DNA from: Sanguinoderma infundibulare
Lineage: Eukaryota; Basidiomycota; Agaricomycetes; Polyporales; Polyporaceae
Direction of reading: 5' to 3'
Assembly: GCA_032821775.1 (NCBI GenBank)
Contig: JAVLRN010000002.1
Coordinates: forward strand, 2,232,001-2,296,000
Length of the DNA stretch: 64,000 bases
Under the pieces are notes generated by a model. The model saw nothing but the letters and a program-made list of their open reading frames with translations. It was not told where the DNA came from and made no database searches. Positions 10,079 to 20,427 of this stretch are shown piece after piece. Position numbers and translations under genes: made by a program. Numbering within the stretch: position 1 is the first letter of the stretch; each line of letters begins with the position of its first letter.

Positions 10079-10130
10079 CTTGCTCGCTCGGTTGCTTGTT
10101 CGCTCACCTGCTCGGTTGCTCGCTCGATTG
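10079..10130 (+). repeat. Imperfect GCTCGCTCGGTT-type repeat
   Basis: The words GCTCGCTCGGTTGCT, GTTCGCTCACCTGCTCGGTT and GCTCGCTCGATT follow each other with small changes. This is low-complexity sequence and the frames across it are not evidence of coding. Confidence 0.5.
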
Positions 10131-10349
10131 TGCTCTCTCCTCTCGTATTGCTCCGGTCCACTGGTGCCAGTTGTGACGTTGCTTGTGTCCCCCTGTTCCC
10201 GCCCCGTGTCCGCGACTATTACATGTATATGTTATTGCAGCATAATATGATGCATGCTTTATTCGGATTTTATGCCATGTGAATTGCATTTGCCCGCCGT
10301 GAGGCTATCAACTGGTATCCAAGGCTGCCTGTAATACCTATCTAGCCCA

Positions 10350-10384
10350 ATATGAGGATTGCCATGCCCTTCCAATCCTCATAT
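10350..10384. repeat. Hairpin with perfect 11-bp arms
   Basis: ATATGAGGATT at 10350-10360 is repeated as its reverse complement AATCCTCATAT at 10374-10384 with a 13-base loop. It opens a non-coding stretch to about 10645 that contains facing GCAACCCC and GGGGTTGC words and an AT-rich end with repeated TAACTTAA words near 10614-10641. The stretch resembles remains of a small inverted-repeat element, but no outer terminal repeats could be defined. Confidence 0.45.
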
Positions 10385-10645
10385 GTCGTGGCAACCCCTT
10401 ACCTTGACGGCGGTGGGTGGCAATGTATCATCTTGCCACTGTGGGGGTTGCATTGCGGAGGGGTTATTTAGTTCTCATTTGTAACGCTTAGTATTGACAC
10501 ACCCGGGGTTGTAATGCGAACTAATAACTATGTTCCATTAGACTGCCATTACATTCCGGAAGGCAACACTTTGGCGGTTTTGCTGATGGTCCGCCTGCCA
10601 GTGCCTAAATTCTAACTTAAAGTTAACTTAATTTAACTTAAAGCG

Positions 10646-13075
10646 TTGCCAGTCCCTTGCCACCGCTGTCCACAAGCGCTCGCACGTGGCCGCGGGGGGC
10701 AGACGGGTGGAGTGAGTCGCGTCGAGAGTCGGGTCAAAGAGTCTTTCAAGTTCGCTTCGTATTCACTGACCTCTCTGCAGCGCCAGGATCAGCGTATAAT
10801 GCCCTTTATTCTCCAAGTCCAGTATAAGAAGGGGAGGAGCCCGCCGACAAGGTGAGCATCCAACTCCCTCAACGATCTCGCCATGCCGCCTGATCCACCT
10901 CCGCCACTCACTTCGCTCCAATCCTTGCGCCCGCCACAGGTCCACCTCGTAAACTTCGGTCAGCCATACGGCACGCCGGTTACGTTCTTCCTCGCTCAAC
11001 TGAACCATCTTGCATCTTTCACGCAGGAGGCCGACTCGCACACCTTGAACGCGACACCCTCAGACCATGCCGCTGTAATGTCCACGTTCTCCGACGCTAC
11101 CGCTGCTACAGGCGTCTGAGATGGGCATTACAGTTCGTATCTCTTTATTCTCTCTGAGCTATGGTGGAATATAACTGACGTGCAGCAATTTACATGTCCC
11201 AGTTCAAGTTCAAGTTGGTATACACTGCATCAATACGTTTTTGGCAGCAATGCCAAGACGCGTTGCAGCCACGACTATCCGTCATACTCCACAGGGATTG
11301 CCTCGTGGTTCCGCCAGACGTATCACCTTGCCGATATTGGGTTGCGCAGGAACAGATGCACTTATGTGGCAAGTTGACGATGGTGTCTGGTTGGTAAGTG
11401 GTTTTTCTTCAAATCGACCTCACCGAAGAAAGGACACACTGACCGGTGACACTCACAGAGTCGGACCTGACACCCTCTCTCAGCCCCCTCAGTTACTGCC
11501 CTTCTCTTTGACCGCCGTTTCAGACACCTCACACTTAGCACTTCTCTGTGTAAATACAATGGATAGGAGCACGCTGGAGCATATGAAGCGCACGGTCACG
11601 GAGAAACGTTGCGCCAAGTCCCGAACCTCCAGGTGCCGAAGCGAAAAAAGGTGCGTCCGAGTGCCTCGCCTTGCCGATAAGCAAACGCAACAATAATTTT
11701 GTCTGCGTGCTCCACGCGCTATGTAGGTCTCCGCACAGCGATCATTCCATTTGGCTCGCCGCGTCTCTCAGGGATCATTCATTCCAAGCGCCTTTCCGCC
11801 GAGCACCCTAGTCGTGGAGGAATCCCTTCGCTTGCGACAGTGACAGCGAAGGTGACGGTTCTGACGAGGAGTCCGAGGAGATCGAGCCGAGGCGGACGAT
11901 GAATGCCGCAGGGCCTGCAAGTGGTCGAAGCCCGGACCGTCCCCGCTCCGCCAAGCCTCCTCGCCCGAACGTCCGGGGAGGCTTAGTTTAATTCACGACT
12001 ACAGGAACTCTAAGTCGCGGCCATTCGACATCATTCCGATCGCTCACAACTCTTCGCGCACGGATGTGTCTCCGGGAGGGGTGCAACCAAACTATGAAGT
12101 TCAAGAACCCGCATGTGCAGGGCCGTGGGCGCGGTGGGTCGGATGCGTGCGACAAGATCCTGGGCAAGTGTTTCGTCCTCATTCGTTCCCCCGCGTTTTT
12201 CTCATTTCCCTCTCCCTACGTTAGCCTCTCGGGGACGATGTCGAAGAAAGCGCCGGGGAAGCGTCCAGCATGCCCCAAGGACAATATCAACGACAACGAC
12301 GACACTCAGTCGGAGGCTGGGTAGCCAATCATGGGCCGCGGGACCCCACCCGGCGCACGCTTCGCGCCGTGGACACCGTTCACAATCCCTTTACGGTCTT
12401 TGAAGACAACCTCTTCTTGCCGTCAGGAACGCATTGAGTCCTCGATCCCCGCCCTACACGTTGGAGCTCGCTGAATTCTGCAAATCTGACGAGACTCGCC
12501 CCTCTTTCGATCACGACGTACAGAGGAGCCGACCGAATAGAACCGACCGAAATGATGCCCTGGTCGTCTTCGGCACTCTGCCCTGTCTTTCGTGTGGTTG
12601 AGAGGTTTTGCGTTCGTTCACATGCTTTGCGGGTATTCTTCGAGGCACATCATGCATCAATACCCACCCTCGTGAATTGTATGCAGTCTTGCTCTGTTTT
12701 GCAACATTGTGGCGACTGACGGTGTCCCTAGGCTGCTACTCTCCTTGCCACAATCATGTTTATCTGCACCGGCTGCTCGGGGACAGAGGTCGATTCGCCG
12801 TGGCCACTCAATCCACTGATGCAATATGTTCAAGGCGACGTCTACGGCGTGCACGAGTCTGTATACACGCCGATTTACGACATCCCACCCACTCTCCAGG
12901 CTTAACCCCTCAAGCGCTGGTTTCGCAAGGTCTACACGATCCCTCTTCAGTCTCACAAGCGCCACCAGCGGAACAAAACACAAAGACCCTCGACCCGCCA
13001 TTATCATGAAAGATCACGTCGACCACCGGCAGAATATGTCTCGGCACCACTTACAGCAAGGGCCATATTTCGAAG
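10646..13075. other. No supported gene; scattered coding-like pieces
   Basis: Short plus-strand frames occur (for example from 10883, 11241, 12064) with some GT/AG pairs between them, but no domain is recognised. From 12754 a plus-strand frame reads MFICTGCSGTEVDSPWPL to DIPPTLQ and then a stop. It might be an upstream exon of the gene that starts at 13076, but no clean donor joins them. Confidence 0.3.
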
Positions 13076-14009
13076 ATGCCCCGCATCTTCCAGGAATTCT
13101 CCGTCCGCGTCGCACCCCACGACGACATCTTGCAATACTTCGCTGAGCCAGATGCACCCCACGACATCCTTCCCGACGACCTCTGCCATCTCCGCTCTCT
13201 GCCAGAGATGGAACAGCCATACAGCTATGTCATTACATGGCCGTTCCGTTACATGCAACCCCCTGAGCGTGTATGGACAGTGGGCGGTCCCAAAGGAACG
13301 GTGCCTTATGTGTATGGGACAAACGCAATGAGGTTTTTGCAGTCAGAGTGCGAGAAGCGATGGGAGGAGTGGCGGGCCAAGTGCCAGGAGAACCCGGGTT
13401 TGGCGGAGGAGTACGAGAAGGAGCTCGAGGTGAGTACAATGGTGCATACGTCCGTGATGAAGACGGTGCGACTGATCAATTGACGCGGACCAGGATCACT
13501 CCGAAGAACGCAGGAGGCCATCTGCTGTGAGTCCCAACCCGCTGTGTTCGGTCACCCAGCCTAACAACCAGACGTCTTAGGCCGCTGCACGCGAGGCTGC
13601 ATGCTCGAGCGAGTCGGTCGCCACCATCAAAAGCAGGGCAACCTGCACGAGCGCGCGCAGCCGTCCAATGTTCCCTCAACGCCCCAGCGGAGACATTGAC
13701 CGTCCATGGAGAGAGCGAGAGCCCCAACGGCCAGACATTAACGATGACAGACCATGGAGAGAGCGAGAGCTCCAACGGCCAAGCAGTAACGCCGACAGAC
13801 CGTGGAGGGAGCGAGAGCCCCAACGGCCAAAGGTAAAGTCCTTCTGATTGCAACTGCGCGTAGCTGGGCACTGACTGATGTCCTGACGGAAGGCGGATGC
13901 CGTCAACAGGTCGATGAAGTCGGCTCGGAGTCAGACCGGCGTCGCCGAAAAGTCCCTGGGCCGGTTTGCGAACAAGTTCGCGGTGCTGCTCGCAATGGGC
14001 CCAGCATGA
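13076..14009 (+). CDS. Hypothetical spliced protein with C-terminal DRPWRERE repeats
   Basis: Four exons join in phase 0 at GT/AG introns: 13076-13429, 13494-13526, 13581-13832 and 13893-14009, giving 251 residues. I do not recognise the family. The first exon has a compact, folded look (PDDLCHLRSLPEMEQPYSYV, ITWPFRYMQPPERVW, then VYGTNAMRFLQSECEKRW), ending in a charged helix. The third exon is basic and ends in near-perfect 16-residue repeats DRPWREREPQRP plus four variable residues, 2.8 copies. The last exon (NRSMKSARSQTGVAEKSLG to LLAMGPA) may form a helix. Four junctions in phase over a repeat that itself keeps the frame support a living gene. The start is the first ATG after an in-frame stop; further exons upstream are possible. 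Repeats of this kind suggest a flexible, charged tail. Location unknown. Confidence 0.65.
13698..13832 (+). repeat. 48-bp tandem repeat inside coding exon
   Basis: Units start at 13698, 13746 and 13794 (last one partial, 39 bases). Each encodes DRPWRERE then P or L, QRP and four variable residues. Differences between units are few, so the array is recent or homogenised. Confidence 0.85.
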
Positions 14010-14820
14010 CTGACAATATCCGGAATCACGAATACCTGAAACAGCACGGACGCGCTGGCGCGGAAGTATCTCGCACACTCATTTATGTCCCGGATTTTCG
14101 ACGTACCTAGGGTCCGAACACCCCAGATTATTGTAACCATATGTTCACAAAGGGGCACTACGCTCTGAGACGACATACAACGTAGAGACAACTGTCGAGA
14201 CGAGCCATCGCCATCTCCGCAGCTATCGAGTCTCATGAAGACCTCCTATATGCCGCGCGCGGGATCCGTCGGTACCAGCAAGCAATACAAGTCGCTTCCT
14301 TCGTTCTCTGGTGTAAGTAAACCTGCTATCCGTGGACGTATGCGTCCTGATCGGCCGTTCTTAGGCATTCTTCTTTCCCAGCTTCTCTAGTATAATTCAC
14401 CCACCCTGCCCGAGAAACTGGCGCCTTGGACCCTACTCACGACCACAAGCTCCTCTGCCACTCTCCGTCCTACCTACTGCGACCGCCTAGCAGCAAGCCG
14501 AAGATGGCGGCGGTCATAGCTGGCATGACGGGCGGCGTACGCCGTCGTGCTTCAAAACCTCCCAACGATCCACGTTTCCCACCTTCCCGGTCAAACACCG
14601 CGGTCTCGCGCCCCTCGACTTTCACGGCGGTCGAGAGACACCGCCGCTCATTTCCTCCCGTGCTGTCTGCCGCTTCCGGACTCGGGATTGGGATTGCCTC
14701 ACGCAATGGCACTGGTACGTGTCGATCTATCGATCCAACCATCGTGGCTACCAGCCGCTTGGGAGTCAAACCTTTGCTAAAATCCAAAACCTCGCGCAGG
14801 TCTGCGAATCTAGGTTGTGG
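14010..14820. other. Intergenic, no supported gene
   Basis: The interval has short frames on both strands without domains. The part near 14400-14820 is upstream of a TATA box and probably belongs to the promoter of the truncated cyclin. Confidence 0.3.
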
Positions 14821-14826
14821 TCCAGG

Positions 14827-14833
14827 TATAAAA
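14827..14833 (+). promoter_or_regulatory. TATA box of truncated cyclin
   Basis: TATAAAA lies 35-41 bases before the ATG at 14868. Its spacing implies a very short 5' UTR, or that the true start is further downstream. Confidence 0.4.
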
Positions 14834-14867
14834 TCACGTGTCGAGCTTTCAAATCCTCACAATCGCC

Positions 14868-15602
14868 ATGTCCCAGACTATGTCATCATGGTCACCGCTC
14901 GAGGTCCGCGCCGCCGACTCCCTCCATCCTCTGGCAGGCATTTGCGCCCGATTTTTGATCAACCAGTTCTTTATCTTCACTTACACCATCCCTCCGGACT
15001 GGCCACTTAACGGCCTCCTCACCTGTATCCCATCACTGGCACACTTCGTCAACCGCGTGCTTCGGCTCGGGAAACCCTACGACCGCATCGAGTCCGCCGT
15101 CTTTATCGCTCTCTATTTCGTCGGAGTCCTCCAACAGCACTTCCGCGACCGCCTCGAACCAGACGACGTCTTGTCCGTGTACCGCGTTTTCATCGCTGCG
15201 TGTGCCATCACGGTAACGACGACTCACCCCTGCCTCCCCATGTCCGACTGGGGCAGCTGGACGAGGGGATTCATCAAGGCCGCCCAGATCCACAGGGACA
15301 TCCAGGTCGTCCTCGGTCTCGCCCGCCGGGTGAAAGTCGACCCCATGAAGACCTCTCCCGCCGCCAGCGCCCCGACCCGAGGACAGCATCATGCTTGCGC
15401 GCCTCGGTCAGTCCGCCTCGAAGGCACGGACCACCAGGGGTACCACAACGCCGCCGAAGCGTGCGAGCGGGTCCGATGGCGCGGCGTGTTGAAGTTGGTT
15501 GCAGCGGCGGAGCAGGCCCCTGCGTACGAAGTATCTGTGGCACTTGGGGGCGGAGCGTCGCAGACGCGAGCAGGCGGCCGAGCAGAGGGTGTTCGATGTT
15601 GA
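14868..15602 (+). pseudogene. Truncated PCL/PHO80-type cyclin
   Basis: The plus-strand frame starts MSQTMSSWSPLEVR and contains GICARFLINQFFIF, IPSLAHFVNRVLRLGKPYD and SAVFIALYFVGVLQQHF, then VYRVFIAACAIT. These align in order with the cyclin box of the full-length cyclins in this window (CARFVTHLF, LANFIAYALHRTRLHSS, TFAALYLLQRLKARF, HRLFISAFMIASK). The second half of the box (YSN..W..G and the helix with ERE) does not follow. After a possible donor near 15211 the frame runs on as low-quality sequence to the stop at 15600-15602. PCL cyclins activate a Pho85-type kinase; half a cyclin box should not. A TATA box sits just upstream. It may instead continue through an intron that I cannot resolve. 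Confidence 0.55.
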
Positions 15603-16248
15603 CATGGATAAGAAGGCACTCACCGGCTTCTCAAAATTCGACCTGAAACTGGCCGCGAAGGTGAGCGGTTTGCGGTCAGCGCAGAGGAACGGCTGACGGC
15701 TGACGTCGAACTGCCCAGGAAAACGGGGTGGAGTCTTCGCGGGACACTAGCAAGAGACTCCGGCTGCATGTCGAGACAGGGCAATGGTTCGGTGGCGGCC
15801 CTATCGGTCACCAGCCCAACGTCCCCCTCACACGCCTCCTGACTCAGGAGGCGAGCATGAAGCTTACCTCGTCGTCTCCTGTGCCCATCAAGACCATCGT
15901 AGTCGTGAGCAAGCCCACCGGCCCGCCGGGGGGGGCTCGACTCCATCAGTCGGGAGACTTGGAGCTGGGTGCTCAGCTTCTTTCCCGCCGTGAACCACCT
16001 CGACAAAGAAGACGTGCCGTCCGGAGCCACGGTGCAGACGATTCTGGGCCTGCTCTGCCGTCCCGGTGACGTTCACGGCGCACGCGCATCGCTGTTCGGT
16101 CCCTGGTGGACTGCCGCGCCCTGGGAGGGGACCACGGGGGACCCGTTCAGGTCTCTGTGGTACACGTCCCACAGGGAAATAGATGATGAGTCGAGAGTGG
16201 GGCTGCTCTCGCCTGACACAAGCAACCCCTGGCCTGTTTTTAGCAGGC

Positions 16249-16540
16249 CGGCAACGTCAGGAGGCTTACGGCCGGCCTCGTGCTCAAAACCACACCTGTC
16301 TTCCGGGCGCGGTCCGAGGTCGAAGCCCTGGAGTTCGTCGCCAAGCACTGCCCTTGGATTCCTGTCCCGCGCCTTCACCACCACTGGGAGGAGGACGGCT
16401 GGGAAAAGTTTGTGATGGGCTACGTCGAGGGGGAGATGTACGGGAAGATCATGCGTCGTCTCTCTCTGGCACAGCAAGAGACCGTCATGCAGACGCTAGC
16501 CAGATACGTCGCCGACCTCCGCCGCAGAAGGCAGCGGTGG
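16249..16540 (+). pseudogene. Fragment of fungal APH-type phosphotransferase
   Basis: After an acceptor-like TTTTTAG, the plus strand reads NVRRLTAGLVLKTTPVFRAR, EVEALEFVAKHCPWIPVPRL, EEDGWEKFVMGYVEGEM and LSLAQQETVMQTLARYVADL. This is the N-lobe pattern of the aminoglycoside-phosphotransferase-like (kinase-fold) proteins that are abundant in basidiomycetes: Lys in LVLKTT, Glu in the next helix, then the hinge. After DLRR the similarity stops. The catalytic HGD loop and metal-binding Asp are not found. The frame does not stop there but runs on to 17368 through unrelated sequence. Substrates of these fungal proteins are mostly unknown. The fragment cannot be a complete enzyme. Confidence 0.6.
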
Positions 16541-17368
16541 AAAAGGAGGTCAGTGCAGATCTACAACTCCACGACGACGTTGGGTAGTGGTTGGATACTC
16601 ACTGGCCGATCGGTACAGTGTCCCAAGGTCATTGTGACGACCGCTCCCTTGCTCGACTACCTCAGGCAGGGCGTGGAGGACCGTTTCCGGCGTTCCATCA
16701 AGCAACACGCCACCGTCGAGAGTTTGCCTGTTTGGCCACCGGAAAGGCCTGAGACACCGGTCGAGGCAGTCAGGCAAAGGCTGGGAGGGCAGCGTCAGAT
16801 GGACTCCGTCGACTATCAAGTTGGGGAATGGCTCACCCCGGCATCGGCGGCATCCTGTGAGGCCGCAACTTCGTACAAGCGGTCCTACGCGTTGCGCCCG
16901 ATTTCCCCTGCTGAGGATGAGCTGAGGAGCGGTTGGAGTAGTGACTCCGCCTACTCGCAGGACAGCGGAAGCGATAAGGAGAACGTCGCTCCAGGACGAC
17001 CAGCAAATATCGGGCAAGGGAATGCCAAGGCAAATCCACAAACGGGTATTCATAGGCTTACTTTGGATAAAGATCCAGCAGTGTGTCAAGCATCATTGTG
17101 TACGATGGGGCGAGAAACCGAGGCGCCGCACGGCGAAACACGACTTCCTGGTTGCACAATGACAAGCGAAGCGGGAAATTTAGCACCACGTATGGCCTCA
17201 AGTCGCTCCAGTACCGTCTCTCACGGACAGCAGGCTGCACCATCGACCTGTTCATCAGCCGGGGCGCCGCGATTCAGTGGCTCGAAAGCATTCCTTCCAC
17301 CTCCCCTTTGCCGCCAGATTGGATTTGCACAGGGTATGTTCATCCTCCTCCCGCATCATCCTTCATAA
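16541..17368 (+). other. Open frame fused behind the APH fragment, unknown origin
   Basis: The same plus-strand frame continues without a stop for about 275 codons. It includes a serine/aspartate-rich stretch (GWSSDSAYSQDSGSDKENV) like a disordered tail, but no domain. An overlapping frame at 17083-17397 (KFSTTYGLKSLQYRLS and RGAAIQWLESIPSTSPLP) also looks coding-like, so part of this stretch may come from another gene. I cannot say which frame, if either, is used. Confidence 0.3.
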
Positions 17369-18634
17369 GACTTACATTCTTTCTATGGCGGCGCTGAAGC
17401 CAAGCTGTCCGTTGGGAAGGGGAAGGACGAAGCGGAGGACGAAGGGCCGGCATCCACCATTGCGCATCCACACGACGACGCGAAGCACCGACTGAACGAG
17501 CATTGCATCAGCACGTTTATCGCGTGAGGCCTTCGGTGTAAGAACGAGCTCGGGTTTGCGGAGCAAGTTCACCGGGAGTTGGCTCTGGATCTCCTTCTTG
17601 GCCCCTTGCGAAGAAAGGGTGGACCGTTGACACTTCGGACATAGCAGAATAAGAGGACCGCGAAATGACATCCCGAAAGTATTTACTCCCCGATCGACCC
17701 TAACATTGTTGATCGCTGTAATAAAATTTCCTGCCTAACTTATAGCCTCTTCCGGGAGATGTGGTCGCGCAGCGATCACATTCCACTTGCACTAGCTCAG
17801 ACTCGACAGCATGTACCACCTTAGATGTAAGTTGTGCAGCTCGATCTCGAGCACTCTGACCTCCGAGGCCAGGATGCCTAAGGATGAGGAGGCCACAGTC
17901 TGCGCTCTCCGTTGCCCAGCCGGAAAGGCAAAGTTCGCAGGAAGCTTCAGCGACCATCTCTTTGAGTAAGCGACTCCGAACGCGGCCCAGTACTGCCGCA
18001 GCATCCACCTCCCTCAGCCTCGACGTGATATAATAGCAACAGGGCATCTGGATGCTTGTAAATGCGGATAGCACTCTTGCCAGCTGGGCGAGGCTTGAGA
18101 AAGAGACGGACACTATGTCTCGCGGGCGGATTTCTCTGTGTCTTTAGGCACGACAACGCGCGGTCGTCACACGAGAGTTACTTGCGGTCCAGGCTGACGT
18201 CTAAACGATTCAGCATCTTCCAGTGACGCAGATTCTGCAGCTGCGCGATCGGCGCGATCGGCGCGATAGCCTCGGACGTGGTTCGGCATTCGACGTGTGG
18301 ATGTACACGAATAGTACGACACGGCGTAGGGGCGGTTGTGTAGATCGTGGAAGGCGTCAAGATAGGCCTTGGTCCAGAGACAGACGGACGGTAACTCGCG
18401 TTCAAGTTGGGATGCTAGAGGTGGTGACCGCTAAGGGAGAGGAGGCCGAGTGATTGGACATCGTCTCGGAGATGTTCGATAATCCTCGAGTAGCATCGGA
18501 ACGACCTGTGAAAGTTGCATAACATTTGCCAATGGATATAACGGCCATCAACCGATTAATGCCTGAGGAAACAACCATATTGTACACGGCCTTGAGGCTG
18601 CCATATCGTACATATTCGCCGACCCGGCGTGCCC
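17369..18634. other. Intergenic, no supported gene
   Basis: Short frames on both strands have no domains. A GCGCGATCG-type triplicate lies at 18243-18268. The right end is the 3' side of the glutathione transferase gene. Confidence 0.3.
18243..18268. repeat. Short GCGCGATCG direct repeat, three copies
   Basis: GCGCGATCG occurs twice in direct succession and then as GCGCGATAG. It contains CGATCG palindromes. It is probably simple-sequence expansion. Confidence 0.6.
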
Positions 18635-19578
18635 TTACCACGAGCGTCCACTTCTGATGGCCTTTGCACCCTCGCTCTGCGCCTCATCGCGGAGATACCT
18701 GCCGTAAATCTCTGCGAAGTGCACCTGGTCCTACAGTAGTCGTCAATCCCCTGCACCCTGGGTAGTCAACTGGGAACTCACGCTCTGCGTCTTCAGCACG
18801 CTCTCACGCGTCTCTAGCTGCGCCGCGTACTCTTTCCAGCCGCCGCCGACGGCTTCGCGACTGTATCCCCGGTGCTCCGCCACAATGTAATCCCTGACGA
18901 CCCACGGAGCGAGTGCGACGTCGACCAAAGTGAACTGCTCCCCGAGGAAGTACGGCCCCTTGACCTTCTCGCTGAGCGTGCGGAGCACCTTGTTGAACTC
19001 CGCAAGGTAGTCGCGCTGCTTCTCAGGGTCCTGCGCCTGGACGAGGCGCATATAGGCGGGGACGACCTGCTTGTTGACGTGATCGGTCCAGAGACGGACG
19101 AGGGCGCGATCGAACGGGTCAGACGGCAGGATGCGGGGTTCGAAGGTGGGAAAGGCGTCCTCGAGGAACTCGCAGATGACGAGAGACTCGTACAGGGCAC
19201 GCCCTTTGTATTCGATCGCAGGGACGAGACCCTTCGGGTTAATGGCTGCGAAAGCATATTGGTGAGATGTTGTCGGAGACACCGAAACACCGAGAACGGT
19301 ACGAAACCAATACAAACCGAGGAAGTGTGGTTCCTTTTTGTAGGGGTTGACCTCCTTGTACTGGTATGGGATACCTCTCTCCTCGAGAACGATCCAAGCC
19401 CGTTGCACATATGGGCAGAACTATCGGGATCGTCAGGTCCTCGCACTTCATATTATGGGTACGTAGTACTCACCCATCCTGAGTAGAATACCAGATCCTG
19501 AGGCTCCTGGTGCTGAGCGACGGTTGTCGCCGCACGACCAGTCGCGTATGGATGAATGTTCTCGTCTGGGACCCCCAT
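18635..19578 (-). CDS. GTO: Glutathione S-transferase, omega class
   Basis: Four minus-strand exons (19578-19474, 19420-19318, 19245-18782, 18730-18635) splice in phase to 255 residues. The thioredoxin-fold N-terminal domain has VFYSGWFCPYVQRAWIVLEE, in which the cysteine of FCPYVQR is the omega-class catalytic residue. It continues with NPYKKEPHFL, the cis-proline segment GLVPAIEYKG, and YESLVICEFLEDAF, which holds the glutathione-binding Glu-Ser pattern. The helical C-terminal domain has RLWTDHVNKQVVPAYMRL and FTLVDVALAPWVVRDYI. Omega enzymes reduce glutathione conjugates and glutathionylated substrates (deglutathionylase) in the cytosol. Wood-decay fungi have many and use them for detoxifying lignin- and wood-derived compounds. 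Length and motifs are complete and no damage is seen. A TATA box lies about 85 bases upstream. The exact substrate cannot be inferred. Confidence 0.93.
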
Positions 19579-19661
19579 GAGACCGACTGTCCTTCGCGTA
19601 CACTTCCTCTGCAGCTGCGCTGAGTTGGACTGATAAGGACAACTGAACGCAGCTCAGCCGC

Positions 19662-19670
19662 CTTATAAAG
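19662..19670 (-). promoter_or_regulatory. TATA box of glutathione transferase gene
   Basis: On the minus strand CTTTATAAG lies about 85-92 bases before the ATG at 19578, a normal distance for a fungal core promoter with a short leader. Confidence 0.5.
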
Positions 19671-20109
19671 TGCCCTGGGATGTTGTGAAGAAGCTTACTC
19701 ATCCAACGGTTGCGCCATCGAGAACATTCACATATGACGCACTGCCGAGGGCGACCTCGATCCCACGCATGGTTCCGGACTCTGTAGGCAGGGATAGGAA
19801 CAGAATTAGTTCCTGCACACAGAGTGGACAACGGAGAGCCATTTTGAGACTCACATGGTTCACGGACGGTTATGTTGAGCCTGAGGTTGGTGGCGTCTGC
19901 CAGTGGAATAGATTGGCAGAGACGCCCGGTTGCCGCGCTCCTCCCGCTCTTCTGCAAATTCCAGCAGCTGATTTCTGGGATCACCTCGCGTAGCACTGAA
20001 GGACTTGTGGATATCCGCGTTGGTCATAGGCTGGACTTGTTGCATGGAGAGAGCGACGGCTCGCGGCTGGACGGCCTCGTTGACCACCCGGCGATGCGCC
20101 TGTTTTCGC

Positions 20110-20337
20110 CCAGAGCTTTGCAAGTCTGTGGACGCGCTCGTGGCCCACATCTACATGGGCGCCGTTCTCAGGCTTGTCGAGAGCCTAATCTTGGCGGACA
20201 CGGGGCTCGTGCAAAGGGTGCTACTCTCCTTCGACCACCTTCGTCACCACATACTCGGCGCTCGGGAATTGGAGCGGAGGACTGCCGCCTCCGCCGCTGC
20301 CTCGTTCTCGAGGCTGAGCACTGCCCAAGTGCTGTAG
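20110..20337 (+). CDS. Unidentified C-terminal coding exon
   Basis: The plus-strand frame ending at the stop at 20335-20337 reads DALVAHIYMGAVLRLVESLI, LADTGLVQRVLLSFDHLRHH and ILGARELERRTAASAAASFS. Third codon positions are mostly C or G, and the sequence would form amphipathic helices, so it looks like a real C-terminal exon. I do not recognise the family. Upstream exons could not be assembled; the frame stays open to about 20005 but its quality falls before 20110. It may be a remnant rather than a working gene. Confidence 0.35.
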   Translation, partial: PELCKSVDALVAHIYMGAVLRLVESLILADTGLVQRVLLSFDHLRHHILGARELERRTAASAAASFSRLSTAQVL

Positions 20338-20360
20338 TAAGACATGTGCATAACATTCCT

Positions 20361-20427
20361 ATGTACGAGTTGAGCGCATATGTACGAGCCTACATCCTAT
20401 GTACGAGCATTCAGCCTAATGAACGAA
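20361..20427 (+). repeat. 19-bp minisatellite, ATGTACGAG units
   Basis: ATGTACGAG starts at 20361, 20380 and 20399, an exact 19-base period, followed by a decayed fourth unit (ATGAACGAA at 20419). The ten bases after each core vary. Confidence 0.7.

Noticed and set aside
12754..12900. MFICTGC frame as first exon of the gene at 13076
   Set aside because: It ends at a TAA with no usable donor before it and does not join the next exon in phase. Kept only as a possibility.
18814..19486. Long frames on both strands overlapping the glutathione transferase gene
   Set aside because: They are shadows of the glutathione transferase exons, which are fully supported by domain and phase.
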